Shown piece by piece: positions 8,649 through 17,914 of a DNA stretch of 64,000 nucleotides. The stretch comes from HXMU1420-13 sp963691715 (GTDB lineage: Bacteria; Bacteroidota; Rhodothermia; Balneolales; Balneolaceae): contig OY829281.1 in assembly GCA_963691715.1 (NCBI GenBank), positions 3,100,001 to 3,164,000 of the forward strand, read 5' to 3'. The translations under genes were made by a program, and so were the position numbers. The number at the start of each line of letters is the position of its first letter. The stretch's first letter is position 1. The notes under the pieces are model-generated. The model was given only the letters and a program-made list of their open reading frames with translations, ran no database searches and was not told the DNA's origin.

Positions 8649-8671
8649 TATAAATAAATTGGATATTTATA
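8649..8671. promoter_or_regulatory. Candidate operator of the Panacea-Fic operon
   Basis: Inverted repeat TATAAATA-(7 nt)-TATTTATA, 33 bp upstream of the antitoxin start. Toxin-antitoxin operons are often autoregulated through such palindromes. The very high A+T content makes a chance palindrome possible. Confidence 0.3.
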
Positions 8672-8808
8672 TACTACAATGAAGTATCTCAATAACCAAA
8701 TAATGTTCAATAGCGTTTATCGTGTTTAAACTTGAAATCAGAAGTTGGCTTTAATTAAGTATAGATTTTATTACATTAAGCGGTAAAGTATAGTATTAAA
8801 GAGCACAG

Positions 8809-8946
8809 TTGTCCAACTTTAACTTCTTACAAACTAACTGGCCAGAGTTTATCGAAGATGCCAAAGCGATGGAGCGACTGGTATATTTCGATCCAAGAGG
8901 CGCATGCGGGCGCGCTCGTTTTTTAATTGAGCAGGTAGTGCTATGA
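8809..8946 (+). pseudogene. Detached N-terminus of hsdR, ended by an in-frame TGA
   Basis: Reading from TTG8809 gives MSNFNFLQTNWPEF, followed by AMERLVYFDPRGACGRARFL and IEQVVL, then TGA at 8944-8946. After the stop, the same frame continues as VLWMFENDEDLE. This is the expected HsdR N-terminal helical domain, where a DPR-x-A-C-x-x-A-R stretch precedes a W-hydrophobic helix. The stop lies inside a 9-bp tandem repeat (GTGCTATGA/GTGCTATGG, 8938-8955). Removing one unit restores VVLWMF with no other change. Translation could restart at the GTG immediately after the stop. Confidence 0.8.
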
Positions 8947-11900
8947 GTGCTATGGATGTTTGAAAATGATGAAGATTTGGAACTTCCTTTTGATACAGGA
9001 TTTTATAACATCATAAATGAAGTATCCTTCCGAAAAGTGATAACCTATACCATCTATGAGAAGATTAATGCTGTTCGAAAGATTGGGAATATTGCCGTTC
9101 ATGAGAAAAAGAAGATATCTAGAGACTATGCATTAAGAGCATGCGAAGAGGTTTTTCACATTCTATACTGGTTGTATAGAACCTACACAACAGATGATGC
9201 ACCTAAGCCTTCCATTACTTTTGATCCAAATCTGGTGCCAGATGTTCAAGCGGGTGCGGTAGAAACGGAGCAGAGATTGTTAGAGCTCGAAACTAAAATG
9301 GAAGAACGAGCAGAACGCCTTCGCGCATTACAACAATCCTTAGAAGCAAAGGATGAAGAGTTGCAGCAGCGTAAACGTGAGATTAAGCAAATGCGTGTAC
9401 AAACCCGTAAATATGCAGATACTCATGATTACAATGAAGCTGCTACTCGCGAACTCTTAATTGATGTGATGCTTCGTGAATCAGGATGGGATCCCAAGGG
9501 CAGAAATATGGCAGAGTATGAAGTGAAAGGTATGCCAAATAAAACAGGGATTGGTTTTGTTGATTACGTACTTTGGGATGATAACGGTAAGCCGATCGGA
9601 TTGGTAGAGGCTAAACGAACAACTCGGGATGTAAATGAAGGGCAGCAACAAGCGAAACTCTATGCCGACTGCTTGGAAGATAAATATGGAATACGCCCAA
9701 TAATATTTCTTTCCAATGGGTATAAAATATGGCTTTGGGATGATCAGGTGTATCCACCAAGACCTATACAAGGCTTTTATACTAAGGAGAGTTTACAGAA
9801 GCTATTTTTCCAGAAGCAAAATAAAGAATCGCTGAAGCTTGCAGAGATCAATGAAGACATTACAGGGCGGTATTATCAGATAGCTGCTATTCGAAAAGTT
9901 GGTGAGCGTTTTGAGGAAGGGCATCGCAAAGCTTTATTGGTTATGGCTACTGGGACAGGGAAAACTAGGACTTCAATTTCCATTATTGACGTTCTTCTCA
10001 GAAAGAAGTGGGTGAAGAGAGTGCTTTTTCTTGCCGATAGAAATGCCTTAGTGAAACAAGCGTATAAAAACTACGCTTCTCACTTACCTGAAGTTCCTAT
10101 AGTGAATCTAGTGGAAGATAAGAATGATGATGCAGCAAGAGTGGTATTTAGTACGTACCCAACCATCTTAAATCAAATAGAGAAGCTCCAAGAAGGTCAA
10201 AGAAAATATGATCCAGGTTACTTTGATTTGGTAATTATTGATGAGGCACACCGAAGTGTCTACAATAAATACAAAGCTATTTTTACTTATTTTGATTCAC
10301 TTTTATTAGGACTAACAGCTACTCCAAAAGAAGATGTAGATCACGATACATATGATTTATTTGATGCTGAGCAAGGAAGTCCCACCTATGCTTATGGGTT
10401 AAATCAAGCAGTACACGATGGATATTTAGTACCTCCGAAAAAGATTACAATTCAAGGTAAATTTCTTACAGAAGGCATTAAGTATTCAGATCTCACTGAG
10501 GAAGAAAAAAAACAGTATGAGAATCTATTATTCGATGATGAAACAGGTACAATTCCTGACCATATCGATCCCGGTAAACTTAACCAATGGCTATTTAATG
10601 AAGATACCGTAGAGCAGGTACTTCAACAGTTAATGGAGTATGGGATTAAAGTTGAAGGGGGTGATCGGGTAGGTGATACCATCATTTTTGCAAAGAACCA
10701 TAAACATGCTACATTCATCCAAGAAATTTTTGACAAGAATTACCCGAAGTATGCAGGTCATTTAGCAAGAGTGATTGATAATCAGGTTGAGTATGCTCAG
10801 GATTTGATCGAAGATTTTTGTACTCCAAATAAAATGCCTGTTATTGCAATATCCGTTGATATGATGGATACTGGTATTGATGCACCAGACTGTGTAAACC
10901 TGGTATTTTTTAAGCCTGTACGTTCCAAAGCTAAATTTAACCAGATGATTGGTCGAGGTACTCGATTACGTGAGGATCTTTTTGGGCCAGAGATGAATAA
11001 GCAACATTTCCTAATCTTTGACTACTGTGGAAATTTTGAGTTTTTTGAACAAAACCCAGAGGGTTTTGATACCAATCAAGGGGCTTCTATAACTGCCCAA
11101 ATCTTTGAAAAACGATTATTACTTACCGCAAAGCTTAAAAATGATCCTTGGAAACATAGGGAAGAAATACAAGTATTTCGGGTTCAGCTATTAGATCTTT
11201 TACATCAACAAATTGCTAATCTTGAAAAACAGAGTGTTCAGGTGCGCCCACATCTTAAGTTGATACATAGATTAGAAGATCGAGGGGTATGGGAAAGCTT
11301 AGGGTCACATGAGCGGAGAGAGATAGTACGAGAATTAGCTGGGCTAATACCCTCTGAGTTGAAAGAGGACGAGATGTCTCGCAGATTTGATCTGCTCATG
11401 CTCACCTTGATACATGAACGACTTGATGGAGTATTGGCAAATAAGAAGTCCAAAGAAATAGTGATAAGATTTGGAGAACATTTATATGCCAAAAAGCACA
11501 TACCGAGTATCCAGGCCGCCATAGGTTCTATCAATAAAGTAATTACTGTTGAGTTTTGGGTTGCACCTCCAATTATCGAGTTGGAAGAGATTCGAAATGA
11601 ACTAAGAGGATTAATGCATCTTATTGACAAGAAAAAAAGGCCTGTTATTTATACAGACTTCTCAGACACTTTTCATGCACCCGATACTATTGATGATGTT
11701 GTTACAGGGCCTGCTTTTGATAAAGACCGATATATGAGAAAGATTAGGATGTTCATCAAGGAGCATGGCAATAATTTGGTTATCGAAAAGATTCGTAATG
11801 CCTCAGCACTCACTTATAATGATGTACAGACCTTAGAAAAGTTATTAATTGAGGTTGATCCTGCAATCACTAAGGATGAGTTTCACAAACTGCTTGGAGG

Positions 11901-12198
11901 TGAATTAGATCTGGTGAGATTTGTTCGTGAAGTATCAGGGTTAGATCGTAAGACTGTAATTAGCAAGTTTGATTACTTTCTAAAGGATCAAAAGCTGAGT
12001 TCAACTCAAATCCAATTCATTGAGATGATGATAGAATACTATACACGTCAAGGTCACTTAGAGATTGGAGATCTTTATGAACCACCCTTTGATTTCATTG
12101 ATCCAGATGGCATTGATGGAGCATTCAAAGGAAATGCAGAGGTAGTTGATTTATTGGTTGAAAGAGTAAAGGAATTAAACGAGGTGAAAGTTGGATGA
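8947..12198 (+). CDS. hsdR: Type I restriction endonuclease subunit HsdR (main open part)
   Basis: The DNA-translocating and cleaving subunit. Order: remainder of the N-terminal helical domain (1-85), coiled coil (105-155), PD-(D/E)xK nuclease with D206 in GFVDYVLW and E221-A-K223 in GLVEAKRT, superfamily 2 motor with Walker A ATGTGKT (334-340), DEAH (431-434) and LTATP, second RecA domain ending in QMIGRGTRLREDL, and a C-terminal helical domain of the EcoEI type. All active-site residues are intact. The only defect is the stop codon just before GTG8947, which removes about 46 residues. The stop overlaps the next start by ATGA. Activity depends on reinitiation or on reversion of the duplication. 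Confidence 0.93.
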   Translation: MLWMFENDEDLELPFDTGFYNIINEVSFRKVITYTIYEKINAVRKIGNIAVHEKKKISRDYALRACEEVFHILYWLYRTYTTDDAPKPSITFDPNLVPDVQAGAVETEQRLLELETKMEERAERLRALQQSLEAKDEELQQRKREIKQMRVQTRKYADTHDYNEAATRELLIDVMLRESGWDPKGRNMAEYEVKGMPNKTGIGFVDYVLWDDNGKPIGLVEAKRTTRDVNEGQQQAKLYADCLEDKYGIRPIIFLSNGYKIWLWDDQVYPPRPIQGFYTKESLQKLFFQKQNKESLKLAEINEDITGRYYQIAAIRKVGERFEEGHRKALLVMATGTGKTRTSISIIDVLLRKKWVKRVLFLADRNALVKQAYKNYASHLPEVPIVNLVEDKNDDAARVVFSTYPTILNQIEKLQEGQRKYDPGYFDLVIIDEAHRSVYNKYKAIFTYFDSLLLGLTATPKEDVDHDTYDLFDAEQGSPTYAYGLNQAVHDGYLVPPKKITIQGKFLTEGIKYSDLTEEEKKQYENLLFDDETGTIPDHIDPGKLNQWLFNEDTVEQVLQQLMEYGIKVEGGDRVGDTIIFAKNHKHATFIQEIFDKNYPKYAGHLARVIDNQVEYAQDLIEDFCTPNKMPVIAISVDMMDTGIDAPDCVNLVFFKPVRSKAKFNQMIGRGTRLREDLFGPEMNKQHFLIFDYCGNFEFFEQNPEGFDTNQGASITAQIFEKRLLLTAKLKNDPWKHREEIQVFRVQLLDLLHQQIANLEKQSVQVRPHLKLIHRLEDRGVWESLGSHERREIVRELAGLIPSELKEDEMSRRFDLLMLTLIHERLDGVLANKKSKEIVIRFGEHLYAKKHIPSIQAAIGSINKVITVEFWVAPPIIELEEIRNELRGLMHLIDKKKRPVIYTDFSDTFHAPDTIDDVVTGPAFDKDRYMRKIRMFIKEHGNNLVIEKIRNASALTYNDVQTLEKLLIEVDPAITKDEFHKLLGGELDLVRFVREVSGLDRKTVISKFDYFLKDQKLSSTQIQFIEMMIEYYTRQGHLEIGDLYEPPFDFIDPDGIDGAFKGNAEVVDLLVERVKELNEVKVG

Positions 12199-12887
12199 TG
12201 AAGGAATTTAAAAATAAACGTCATGAAGTATATTTTCGGCTTTGTGATGAAATTGAAGTATTTAAACGTGATTTTCAGTCAATAGTTGATCGAGGTTATA
12301 TCGATGATTATATGAAAGGGTTTAATAACTACCTTTTAGCACTTGATTATCTGGAAAAAGATACAGCTGAACATATTGTAAAATTAGCTCGAGATATAGC
12401 TAGTGGTTATGCAACTATTAATACGACAGATTTGGAAATTGGAACTGTCTATATGGCTACGGAAGAGTTACTTCAAATTAATATTACAGATTCAGAAATT
12501 GAGGGGTGTATCTTAGACTTTATTCTAGCTAAGGAACCAGAAAGATTTTCTCATAGCCCAAGAAGGGATGAAGTTTTTACAAAAACTGCTCAGGATCATT
12601 GGCGAACTAATATTGTGGTTTATAGCTATAAATTAGCTAATGAATATTTACAACGCTCATTAAACATTGATAGAGATATTGTAATGAGGAAATATCATCA
12701 ATTAAGAGAGAAAAATGATGGAATTGGAGGTGTAAAGAAATCTCACGAAGAGCTAATAATTTGGATAGAGTCATATGGGGAAACAATCCAAAGCATAGGT
12801 AATAAGATTAAATTACAACTATTCGAACAGGACTCTTTTAATCAAGCCTACATACGCTGGAAAAAAGATGCGACACATTTGTCGTGA
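12195..12887 (+). CDS. Unknown protein coupled to hsdR
   Basis: 230 residues, not recognised. It is mostly helical and charged, with no signal peptide, membrane segment or catalytic motif that I can name. Its ATG overlaps the hsdR stop (ATGA), so it is translated with the restriction subunit and is probably part of the same system. It could be a structural accessory, an immunity component, or island cargo. Confidence 0.75.
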   Translation: MMKEFKNKRHEVYFRLCDEIEVFKRDFQSIVDRGYIDDYMKGFNNYLLALDYLEKDTAEHIVKLARDIASGYATINTTDLEIGTVYMATEELLQINITDSEIEGCILDFILAKEPERFSHSPRRDEVFTKTAQDHWRTNIVVYSYKLANEYLQRSLNIDRDIVMRKYHQLREKNDGIGGVKKSHEELIIWIESYGETIQSIGNKIKLQLFEQDSFNQAYIRWKKDATHLS

Positions 12888-12968
12888 ATTACTGCTGATT
12901 TGTATTACCTGAATTGTTACTAACTGCCGAACTTTGCTTTAGAAACTTAAAACTCAAATTTCAAAGCA

Positions 12969-13289
12969 ATGAATTATAATAGATTAGAAAACAATGAACT
13001 TCAATTCGTAGCAGAACGAAAAGAATTAGAACTATACTTCAATAAAGTCTTAAGAAAGATTCTTCGGGAAGAACTTCCTGATTTATTGAAGAAACTTGGC
13101 AAAAAAGACTGGCTTACCAAAGAAGAGCTTATCAAATTAACTGGTTGGAGTTCGAGAACTATCCAACATATGCGTGATACTAATCAGATTCCTTATTCTC
13201 AACATGGAAGAAAGATTCTTTATCCTAGAAAAGGAATCGAAGAATTCCTTAGTTGCCATTATATCACTCATCGTAGGGACGAAAGATGA
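12969..13289 (+). CDS. Excisionase/MerR-like helix-turn-helix DNA-binding protein
   Basis: 106 residues. A helical N-terminus is followed (about 47-95) by the winged-helix pattern WLTKEELIKLTGWSSRTIQ, then QIPYSQHGRKILYPRKGIEE, typical of the helix_turn_helix_17/excisionase group, where the last strand carries the K-x-LYPRK wing. Such proteins accompany Bacteroidota integrative elements and act in excision or regulation. It overlaps the next gene by ATGA. Location near the tRNA-Leu boundary fits an element-control function. Confidence 0.8.
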   Translation: MNYNRLENNELQFVAERKELELYFNKVLRKILREELPDLLKKLGKKDWLTKEELIKLTGWSSRTIQHMRDTNQIPYSQHGRKILYPRKGIEEFLSCHYITHRRDER

Positions 13290-14005
13290 TTAAACTAAAA
13301 TGGGTGCCAGTTCCTATTGTCCAAAAAGCACTCATAGAAAAAAGGTACAGGGAGATCTCCTTCTTTTTATATCTCAAGATGACTAATTCAGGTTATGTAC
13401 GTCTTCTAGGTTCAAAAAAGAAAGAGATCATCCGGAATTTTTCAATATCTAATTCTACAGTGTCTAGATATCTAAAAATCCTTATTAAATGGGGTTGGTT
13501 AGGTTACAATAGAGAAACTCAAACCTATTACATAAGGGGTTTCAAATATATCTTAGAAAAGGAAAGATATCTGTCAAAGACGGCTGTACATTTTCAACCA
13601 TGTGATCTATTCGATTTTCAGACATATTCATTTTCTGTACAAGTGGCTTTACTGTTAAGGTCACAGTTTAGAAAGGAGAGGCGGGGGGGTGAGCAAAAAA
13701 CGTGGTGCTCGAATCAATCCCCCGCCTTAAGATTTAGACCTGTTTCCTTGTCTGTGATGGAACAAGTTGTGGGTTTATCAAAAGATACGGTAGTGGATAT
13801 AAAAAAACGATCTATTGAGATGGGCTATCTTAAAAGGAATCAAAATTTTTTACCATTGTATAATGTGAAAAATCACTCAAAAGAGATATATAAGATTGCA
13901 CCAGAACTATATGGCTTACTAAGAAAAGTGGGGTCAGATATTTGTATTCAACAGCCTGACAGCTTTGTTGATCATCATATATTTAAAAGAAAAAAATGGG
14001 GCTAA
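13286..14005 (+). CDS. Double winged-helix DNA-binding protein of a mobile element
   Basis: 239 residues. Two segments look like winged helices: about 45-75 (KEIIRNFSISNSTVSRYLKI, then LIKWGWLGY) and about 150-185 (LSVMEQVVGLSKDTVVDIKK, then MGYLKR). This two-domain layout recalls small replication-initiator or regulator proteins found next to excisionase-like genes in Bacteroidota mobile elements. I cannot assign a precise function. It is translationally coupled to the preceding gene. It is the last protein gene of the island before the tRNA. Confidence 0.7.
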   Translation: MIKLKWVPVPIVQKALIEKRYREISFFLYLKMTNSGYVRLLGSKKKEIIRNFSISNSTVSRYLKILIKWGWLGYNRETQTYYIRGFKYILEKERYLSKTAVHFQPCDLFDFQTYSFSVQVALLLRSQFRKERRGGEQKTWCSNQSPALRFRPVSLSVMEQVVGLSKDTVVDIKKRSIEMGYLKRNQNFLPLYNVKNHSKEIYKIAPELYGLLRKVGSDICIQQPDSFVDHHIFKRKKWG

Positions 14006-14197
14006 TACCACGGTATTATGTGTCGAAATTCTGAAGTCTTTCAAGGTAATTGAGAAGGCATTAGTGAGCATGATGAAGTATAATTGAAAAAAGACCTTGA
14101 AATTACTTTCATTTTTTTAATTTTCACTCTCAAAAATTTAAAGTTAAAATATTAGAATTTTTAGGGCTCGTTCTACCTATGTTCTACCATAATAAAA

Positions 14198-14231
14198 AAA
14201 GCCTAGTAAAAATAATAATTTACTAGGCTTT
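14198..14231 (-). terminator. Rho-independent terminator of tRNA-Leu
   Basis: Perfect 13-bp stem AAAGCCTAGTAAA / TTTACTAGGCTTT around an 8-nt loop. On the minus strand it is followed by a run of seven T, immediately downstream of the tRNA gene. The island side begins right after it. Confidence 0.85.
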
Positions 14232-14234
14232 GTG

Positions 14235-14322
14235 TACCGCGGGCCGGGCTCGAACCGGCACGGCCATTGTAATAGCCATTGGATTTTAAGTCCAACGTGT
14301 CTACCAATTCCACCACCGCGGC
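14235..14322 (-). tRNA. tRNA-Leu (anticodon TAA)
   Basis: The minus-strand sequence folds as an 88-nt tRNA with a long variable arm. The acceptor stem is GCCGCGG/CCGCGGT, the D-arm is GTGGTGGAATTGGTAGACAC-like, the anticodon loop is CTTAAAA (TAA), and the T-arm is GGTTCGAGCC. CCA is not encoded. Its 3' end faces the defence island, which is the usual orientation for tyrosine-recombinase insertion. The rest of 14006-14525 has no protein gene. Confidence 0.95.
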
Positions 14323-14330
14323 GTAAAAAA

Positions 14331-14360
14331 CAATAATATGCGTTGCCAGTAATAATGCAA
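14331..14360 (-). promoter_or_regulatory. Candidate housekeeping promoter of tRNA-Leu
   Basis: On the minus strand, TTG, 19 nt, then TATTATTG lies just before the tRNA. This is one mismatch from the Bacteroidota -33 (TTTG/TTG) and -7 (TAnnTTTG) elements, at the usual spacing. Confidence 0.4.
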
Positions 14361-14525
14361 TTTTTTTGGAGTGCAAATATAAGGTTAACTACTACTCTTG
14401 TACAACACTCTTTTTAGATTATTCAAATTTAAAAAAGCATTAAAAAAATTAAATCCTATTGCATTTCATTTTAAATAACATAGTTTCCATATGAAAAAAT
14501 ATATCCAATAAATAACATAACACAT

Positions 14526-17500
14526 ATGATGTCTAAATATAAAATTTTGGGGCTTTCATTATTATTTGTTGCATTTTCAAATACTGGATATGCACAAAAT
14601 CAATCCATAGTTTCGTCTGTAAATTATGATGCTCTCAAGTTAAGGAATGTAAGTACAGGTTTTGCATCTGGTCGAATTGCTGATATTGCCATCCATCCAA
14701 ATGATGATAATATATGGTACGTAGCAGTAGGTTCGGGTGGTATTTTTAAAACAGAAAATGCTGGCGTTACTTGGACACCGATTTTTGATAATCAATCGGT
14801 GTATTCTATTGGTAGTATCACTATAGATCCAACACATCCTAATATTATATGGGTAGGAACAGGTGAAAATGTAGGCGGACGTCATGTAAGTTTTGGTGAT
14901 GGTTTATATAAAAGTGAAGATGGGGGAAGTACATGGAAAAACATGGGCTTGACAGCATCAGAACGAATATCAAAAGTAGTCATTCACCCCAATAATTCTG
15001 ATATCGTTTGGGTTGCTGCACAAGGACCATTGTGGACAAGCGGTGGAGAACGTGGTCTTTATAAATCAACTAATGGAGGGCAAACTTGGCAGAAAACACT
15101 TGGAGATTCCGAGTGGGTCGGGGTTACAGACTTGGTAGTTGATCCAAGAAATCCTGATATAATGTACGCAGCAACATGGCAAAGACATAGAACGGTAGCA
15201 GCCTACATGGGGGGTGGTCCAGGTTCTGGGATTCATAAATCAACCGATGGTGGGGAAACTTGGAAAGAACTTAAAAAAGGGATACCTGGATCAAATAAAG
15301 GGAAGATTGGCTTAGCTATTTCTCCTCAACAGCCAGATATCGTATATGCTGCTATTGAATTAGACCGAAGAACAGGTGGGATATTTATGTCGGAAGATAT
15401 GGGCGAAAGTTGGAAGAAGATGTCGGATGCGGTAGCTGGAGCTACTGGACCTCATTATTATCAAGAACTATATGCTTCACCTCATCAATTTGGAACCATA
15501 TATTTAATGAACGTGAGAACTATTGTTTCTTATGATCATGGTAAAACATATAGTAATCTTCCAGAGGCTGAAAAACACTCTGATAATCATGCATTAGCGT
15601 TTAGAGCCGACGATCCAGATTATTTGTTAATGGGATCGGATGGGGGAGTATATGAATCTTTTGATCATGCGGCCAACTGGCGGTACATCGAAAATCTTCC
15701 GCTAACACAGTATTATAAAGTAGCTGTAGATGATGAGAAGCCATTTTACAACATATATGGTGGAACTCAAGATAATGGAACTCATGAAGGACCATCAAGA
15801 ACAGACTTGGTTCATGGTATCAGAAATACAGATTGGAAGCATATTCTTTTTGCCGATGGTCATGATGTGGCTACCGAACCTGGAAATCCTAATATTGTGT
15901 ATGGAGAAACACAACAAGGTGGGCTACATCGAATTGATAGGGTAAGTGGGGAGAGAACTTTTATTCAACCACAAGCTCTTGAAGGTGAAGATTATGAGCG
16001 CTTTAATTGGGATGCACCAATTGAAGTGAGTCCCCATAGCGCAACACGTTTATACTTTGGATCACAAAGGGTCTGGAGATCTGATAACAGAGGAGATAGT
16101 TGGACGCCTATATCAGGTGATTTAACAAAAGATGAAGGAAGAATTAATTTACCAATAATGGGTCGTAAACAAAGTTGGGATAATGCCTGGGATCTTTTTG
16201 CAATGTCTGAATACAACACGATCACTTCTTTAGGGGAATCTCCATTAGTTGAAGGGTTAATTTATGCAGGAACCGATGATGGTATTATTCAAATTACAGA
16301 AGATGGAGGGGAAAACTGGAGGAGAGTTGATGTGGGGAATATAAAAGGACTACCACAAACAGCATTTGTAAATGATATATATGCCGATTTGCACGATCCA
16401 AATACCGTATATGTTGCTTTGGATAATCACAAATATGGAGATTTTAAACCATATTTAATCAAAAGTACAAATCGTGGAAAAAAATGGTCTTCAATAACTG
16501 GGAATTTACCGGATAAACATCTCACTTGGAGAATCATTCAGGATCATATTAATCCAGCCTTACTATTTGCAGCTACTGAATTTGGGATTTTCTTTACGGT
16601 AGATGGTGGTGAAGAATGGGTAAAATTAGATGGTGGTGCGCCCACTATTTCATTCAGAGATATTGTAATGCAAAGAGAACATGATGATCTAATAGGTGCA
16701 TCGTTTGGTAGAGGGTTTTTTGTTTTAGATGATATTTCACCCCTGCGTAAAGTTAATACCCAAACTTTAAACCAAGAAGCTGCATTACTTTCTGCAAGAG
16801 ATGCTTTCTGGTATTTGGAGCGAAGTGTAGAAATCGCTCCGGGTGCTTCGTATTATACAGCAGATAATCCGGATTTTGGAGCAATGTTTACGTATTACCT
16901 AAAAGAGGGTATGCAATCCAAAAAAGCTGCAAGAATAAATGCCGAAAAAGCAGTAAATGAAAATGATGACATTCCTTTTCCTGGTTGGGATGCTATTGAA
17001 GAAGAAATGAGGGAAGAAGCCCCTTCCATTCGTTTAACCATTAAAGATTCTAACGGAATTGTTGTTCAAAGAATAAAAGGAACTGCAAAAAAAGGGATGA
17101 ATCGTGTGAATTGGAATCTAAGGTTAAGTTCGAAAAATGTAATTGAACCTGGGCAGAACTATCGGGGTGGTGGTAGCTGGTTCGGAGGCGGTTTTATGGC
17201 AATGCCTGGAACTTATTCTGTAACACTATCAAAAGTAGTTGAAGGTAAAGTGATAGATTTAGCCGAATCTATGAGTTTTGAAGTGATACCTCTACGAGAA
17301 GGAACTCTCGAAGGGGCTAATTTTGAAGAAATGGCTTCTTTTCAGAGTGATGTAATCGCATTTCAACAAGAAATTACTGCATTCGAACATTCCGTAGACA
17401 ATCATATAGATATGGTTAAAGCAATGAAAATTGCATTATCAAGAGCGGATCTAATAGATACTGATTTAGAAAAAAGCTTGTATGATACCCATTTGGATCT

Positions 17501-17768
17501 TCTAAATTTAAAAGAAAAATTAGAGGGGAGTGAAGCGAAGGGACAAATTGGGGTAAAAAATCCACCAACACCAAGCGATCGTATGTTTATTGGGATGCGT
17601 GGCATGATGACCAGTTTATATGGTCCAACAGATATGCACAAACAAATGATAGACATCGGAAAAAGGGAATTCAAAAGACTGGAAGGCGATTTAACGATAA
17701 TAGCAGAACAGATCGAGTTATTTGAAAGTAAGTTGAAAGATTTAGGAGCTCCACCGATTCAAAATTAA
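14526..17768 (+). CDS. Secreted VPS10/sortilin-like BNR-repeat beta-propeller protein
   Basis: A 1080-residue exported protein with a signal peptide (ILGLSLLFVAFSNTGYAQ). Two beta-propellers are built from Asp-box repeats: SEDGGSTWK, STNGGQTWQ, STDGGETWK, SEDMGESWK, SDNRGDSWT, TEDGGENWR, STNRGKKWS and TVDGGEEWV. A beta-sandwich resembling FlgD-type Ig folds (IRLTIKDSNGIVVQRIKG, about 840-920) and a C-terminal helical region follow. Proteins of this layout are often named glycosyl hydrolases or sortilin-domain proteins, but no catalytic residues of a known glycosidase are identifiable, so substrate and activity are open. It has no C-terminal sorting domain. It is monocistronic with its own terminator. 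Confidence 0.85.
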   Translation: MMSKYKILGLSLLFVAFSNTGYAQNQSIVSSVNYDALKLRNVSTGFASGRIADIAIHPNDDNIWYVAVGSGGIFKTENAGVTWTPIFDNQSVYSIGSITIDPTHPNIIWVGTGENVGGRHVSFGDGLYKSEDGGSTWKNMGLTASERISKVVIHPNNSDIVWVAAQGPLWTSGGERGLYKSTNGGQTWQKTLGDSEWVGVTDLVVDPRNPDIMYAATWQRHRTVAAYMGGGPGSGIHKSTDGGETWKELKKGIPGSNKGKIGLAISPQQPDIVYAAIELDRRTGGIFMSEDMGESWKKMSDAVAGATGPHYYQELYASPHQFGTIYLMNVRTIVSYDHGKTYSNLPEAEKHSDNHALAFRADDPDYLLMGSDGGVYESFDHAANWRYIENLPLTQYYKVAVDDEKPFYNIYGGTQDNGTHEGPSRTDLVHGIRNTDWKHILFADGHDVATEPGNPNIVYGETQQGGLHRIDRVSGERTFIQPQALEGEDYERFNWDAPIEVSPHSATRLYFGSQRVWRSDNRGDSWTPISGDLTKDEGRINLPIMGRKQSWDNAWDLFAMSEYNTITSLGESPLVEGLIYAGTDDGIIQITEDGGENWRRVDVGNIKGLPQTAFVNDIYADLHDPNTVYVALDNHKYGDFKPYLIKSTNRGKKWSSITGNLPDKHLTWRIIQDHINPALLFAATEFGIFFTVDGGEEWVKLDGGAPTISFRDIVMQREHDDLIGASFGRGFFVLDDISPLRKVNTQTLNQEAALLSARDAFWYLERSVEIAPGASYYTADNPDFGAMFTYYLKEGMQSKKAARINAEKAVNENDDIPFPGWDAIEEEMREEAPSIRLTIKDSNGIVVQRIKGTAKKGMNRVNWNLRLSSKNVIEPGQNYRGGGSWFGGGFMAMPGTYSVTLSKVVEGKVIDLAESMSFEVIPLREGTLEGANFEEMASFQSDVIAFQQEITAFEHSVDNHIDMVKAMKIALSRADLIDTDLEKSLYDTHLDLLNLKEKLEGSEAKGQIGVKNPPTPSDRMFIGMRGMMTSLYGPTDMHKQMIDIGKREFKRLEGDLTIIAEQIELFESKLKDLGAPPIQN

Positions 17769-17787
17769 TAAATCACCTAATTTTTAT

Positions 17788-17824
17788 ATAACCCCATAAA
17801 CATAGTGTATATGGGGTTTTTTAT
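17788..17824 (+). terminator. Rho-independent terminator
   Basis: AACCCCATA / TATGGGGTT stem followed by TTTTT, just after the beta-propeller gene. Confidence 0.85.
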
Positions 17825-17914
17825 TTATAATCATGTGTTCTTCATATTTTAAAAGAACGATTACACATTTAATTAATGTATTGTAGGAGTACAATTTAGT
17901 CGAAGATTAATTCT

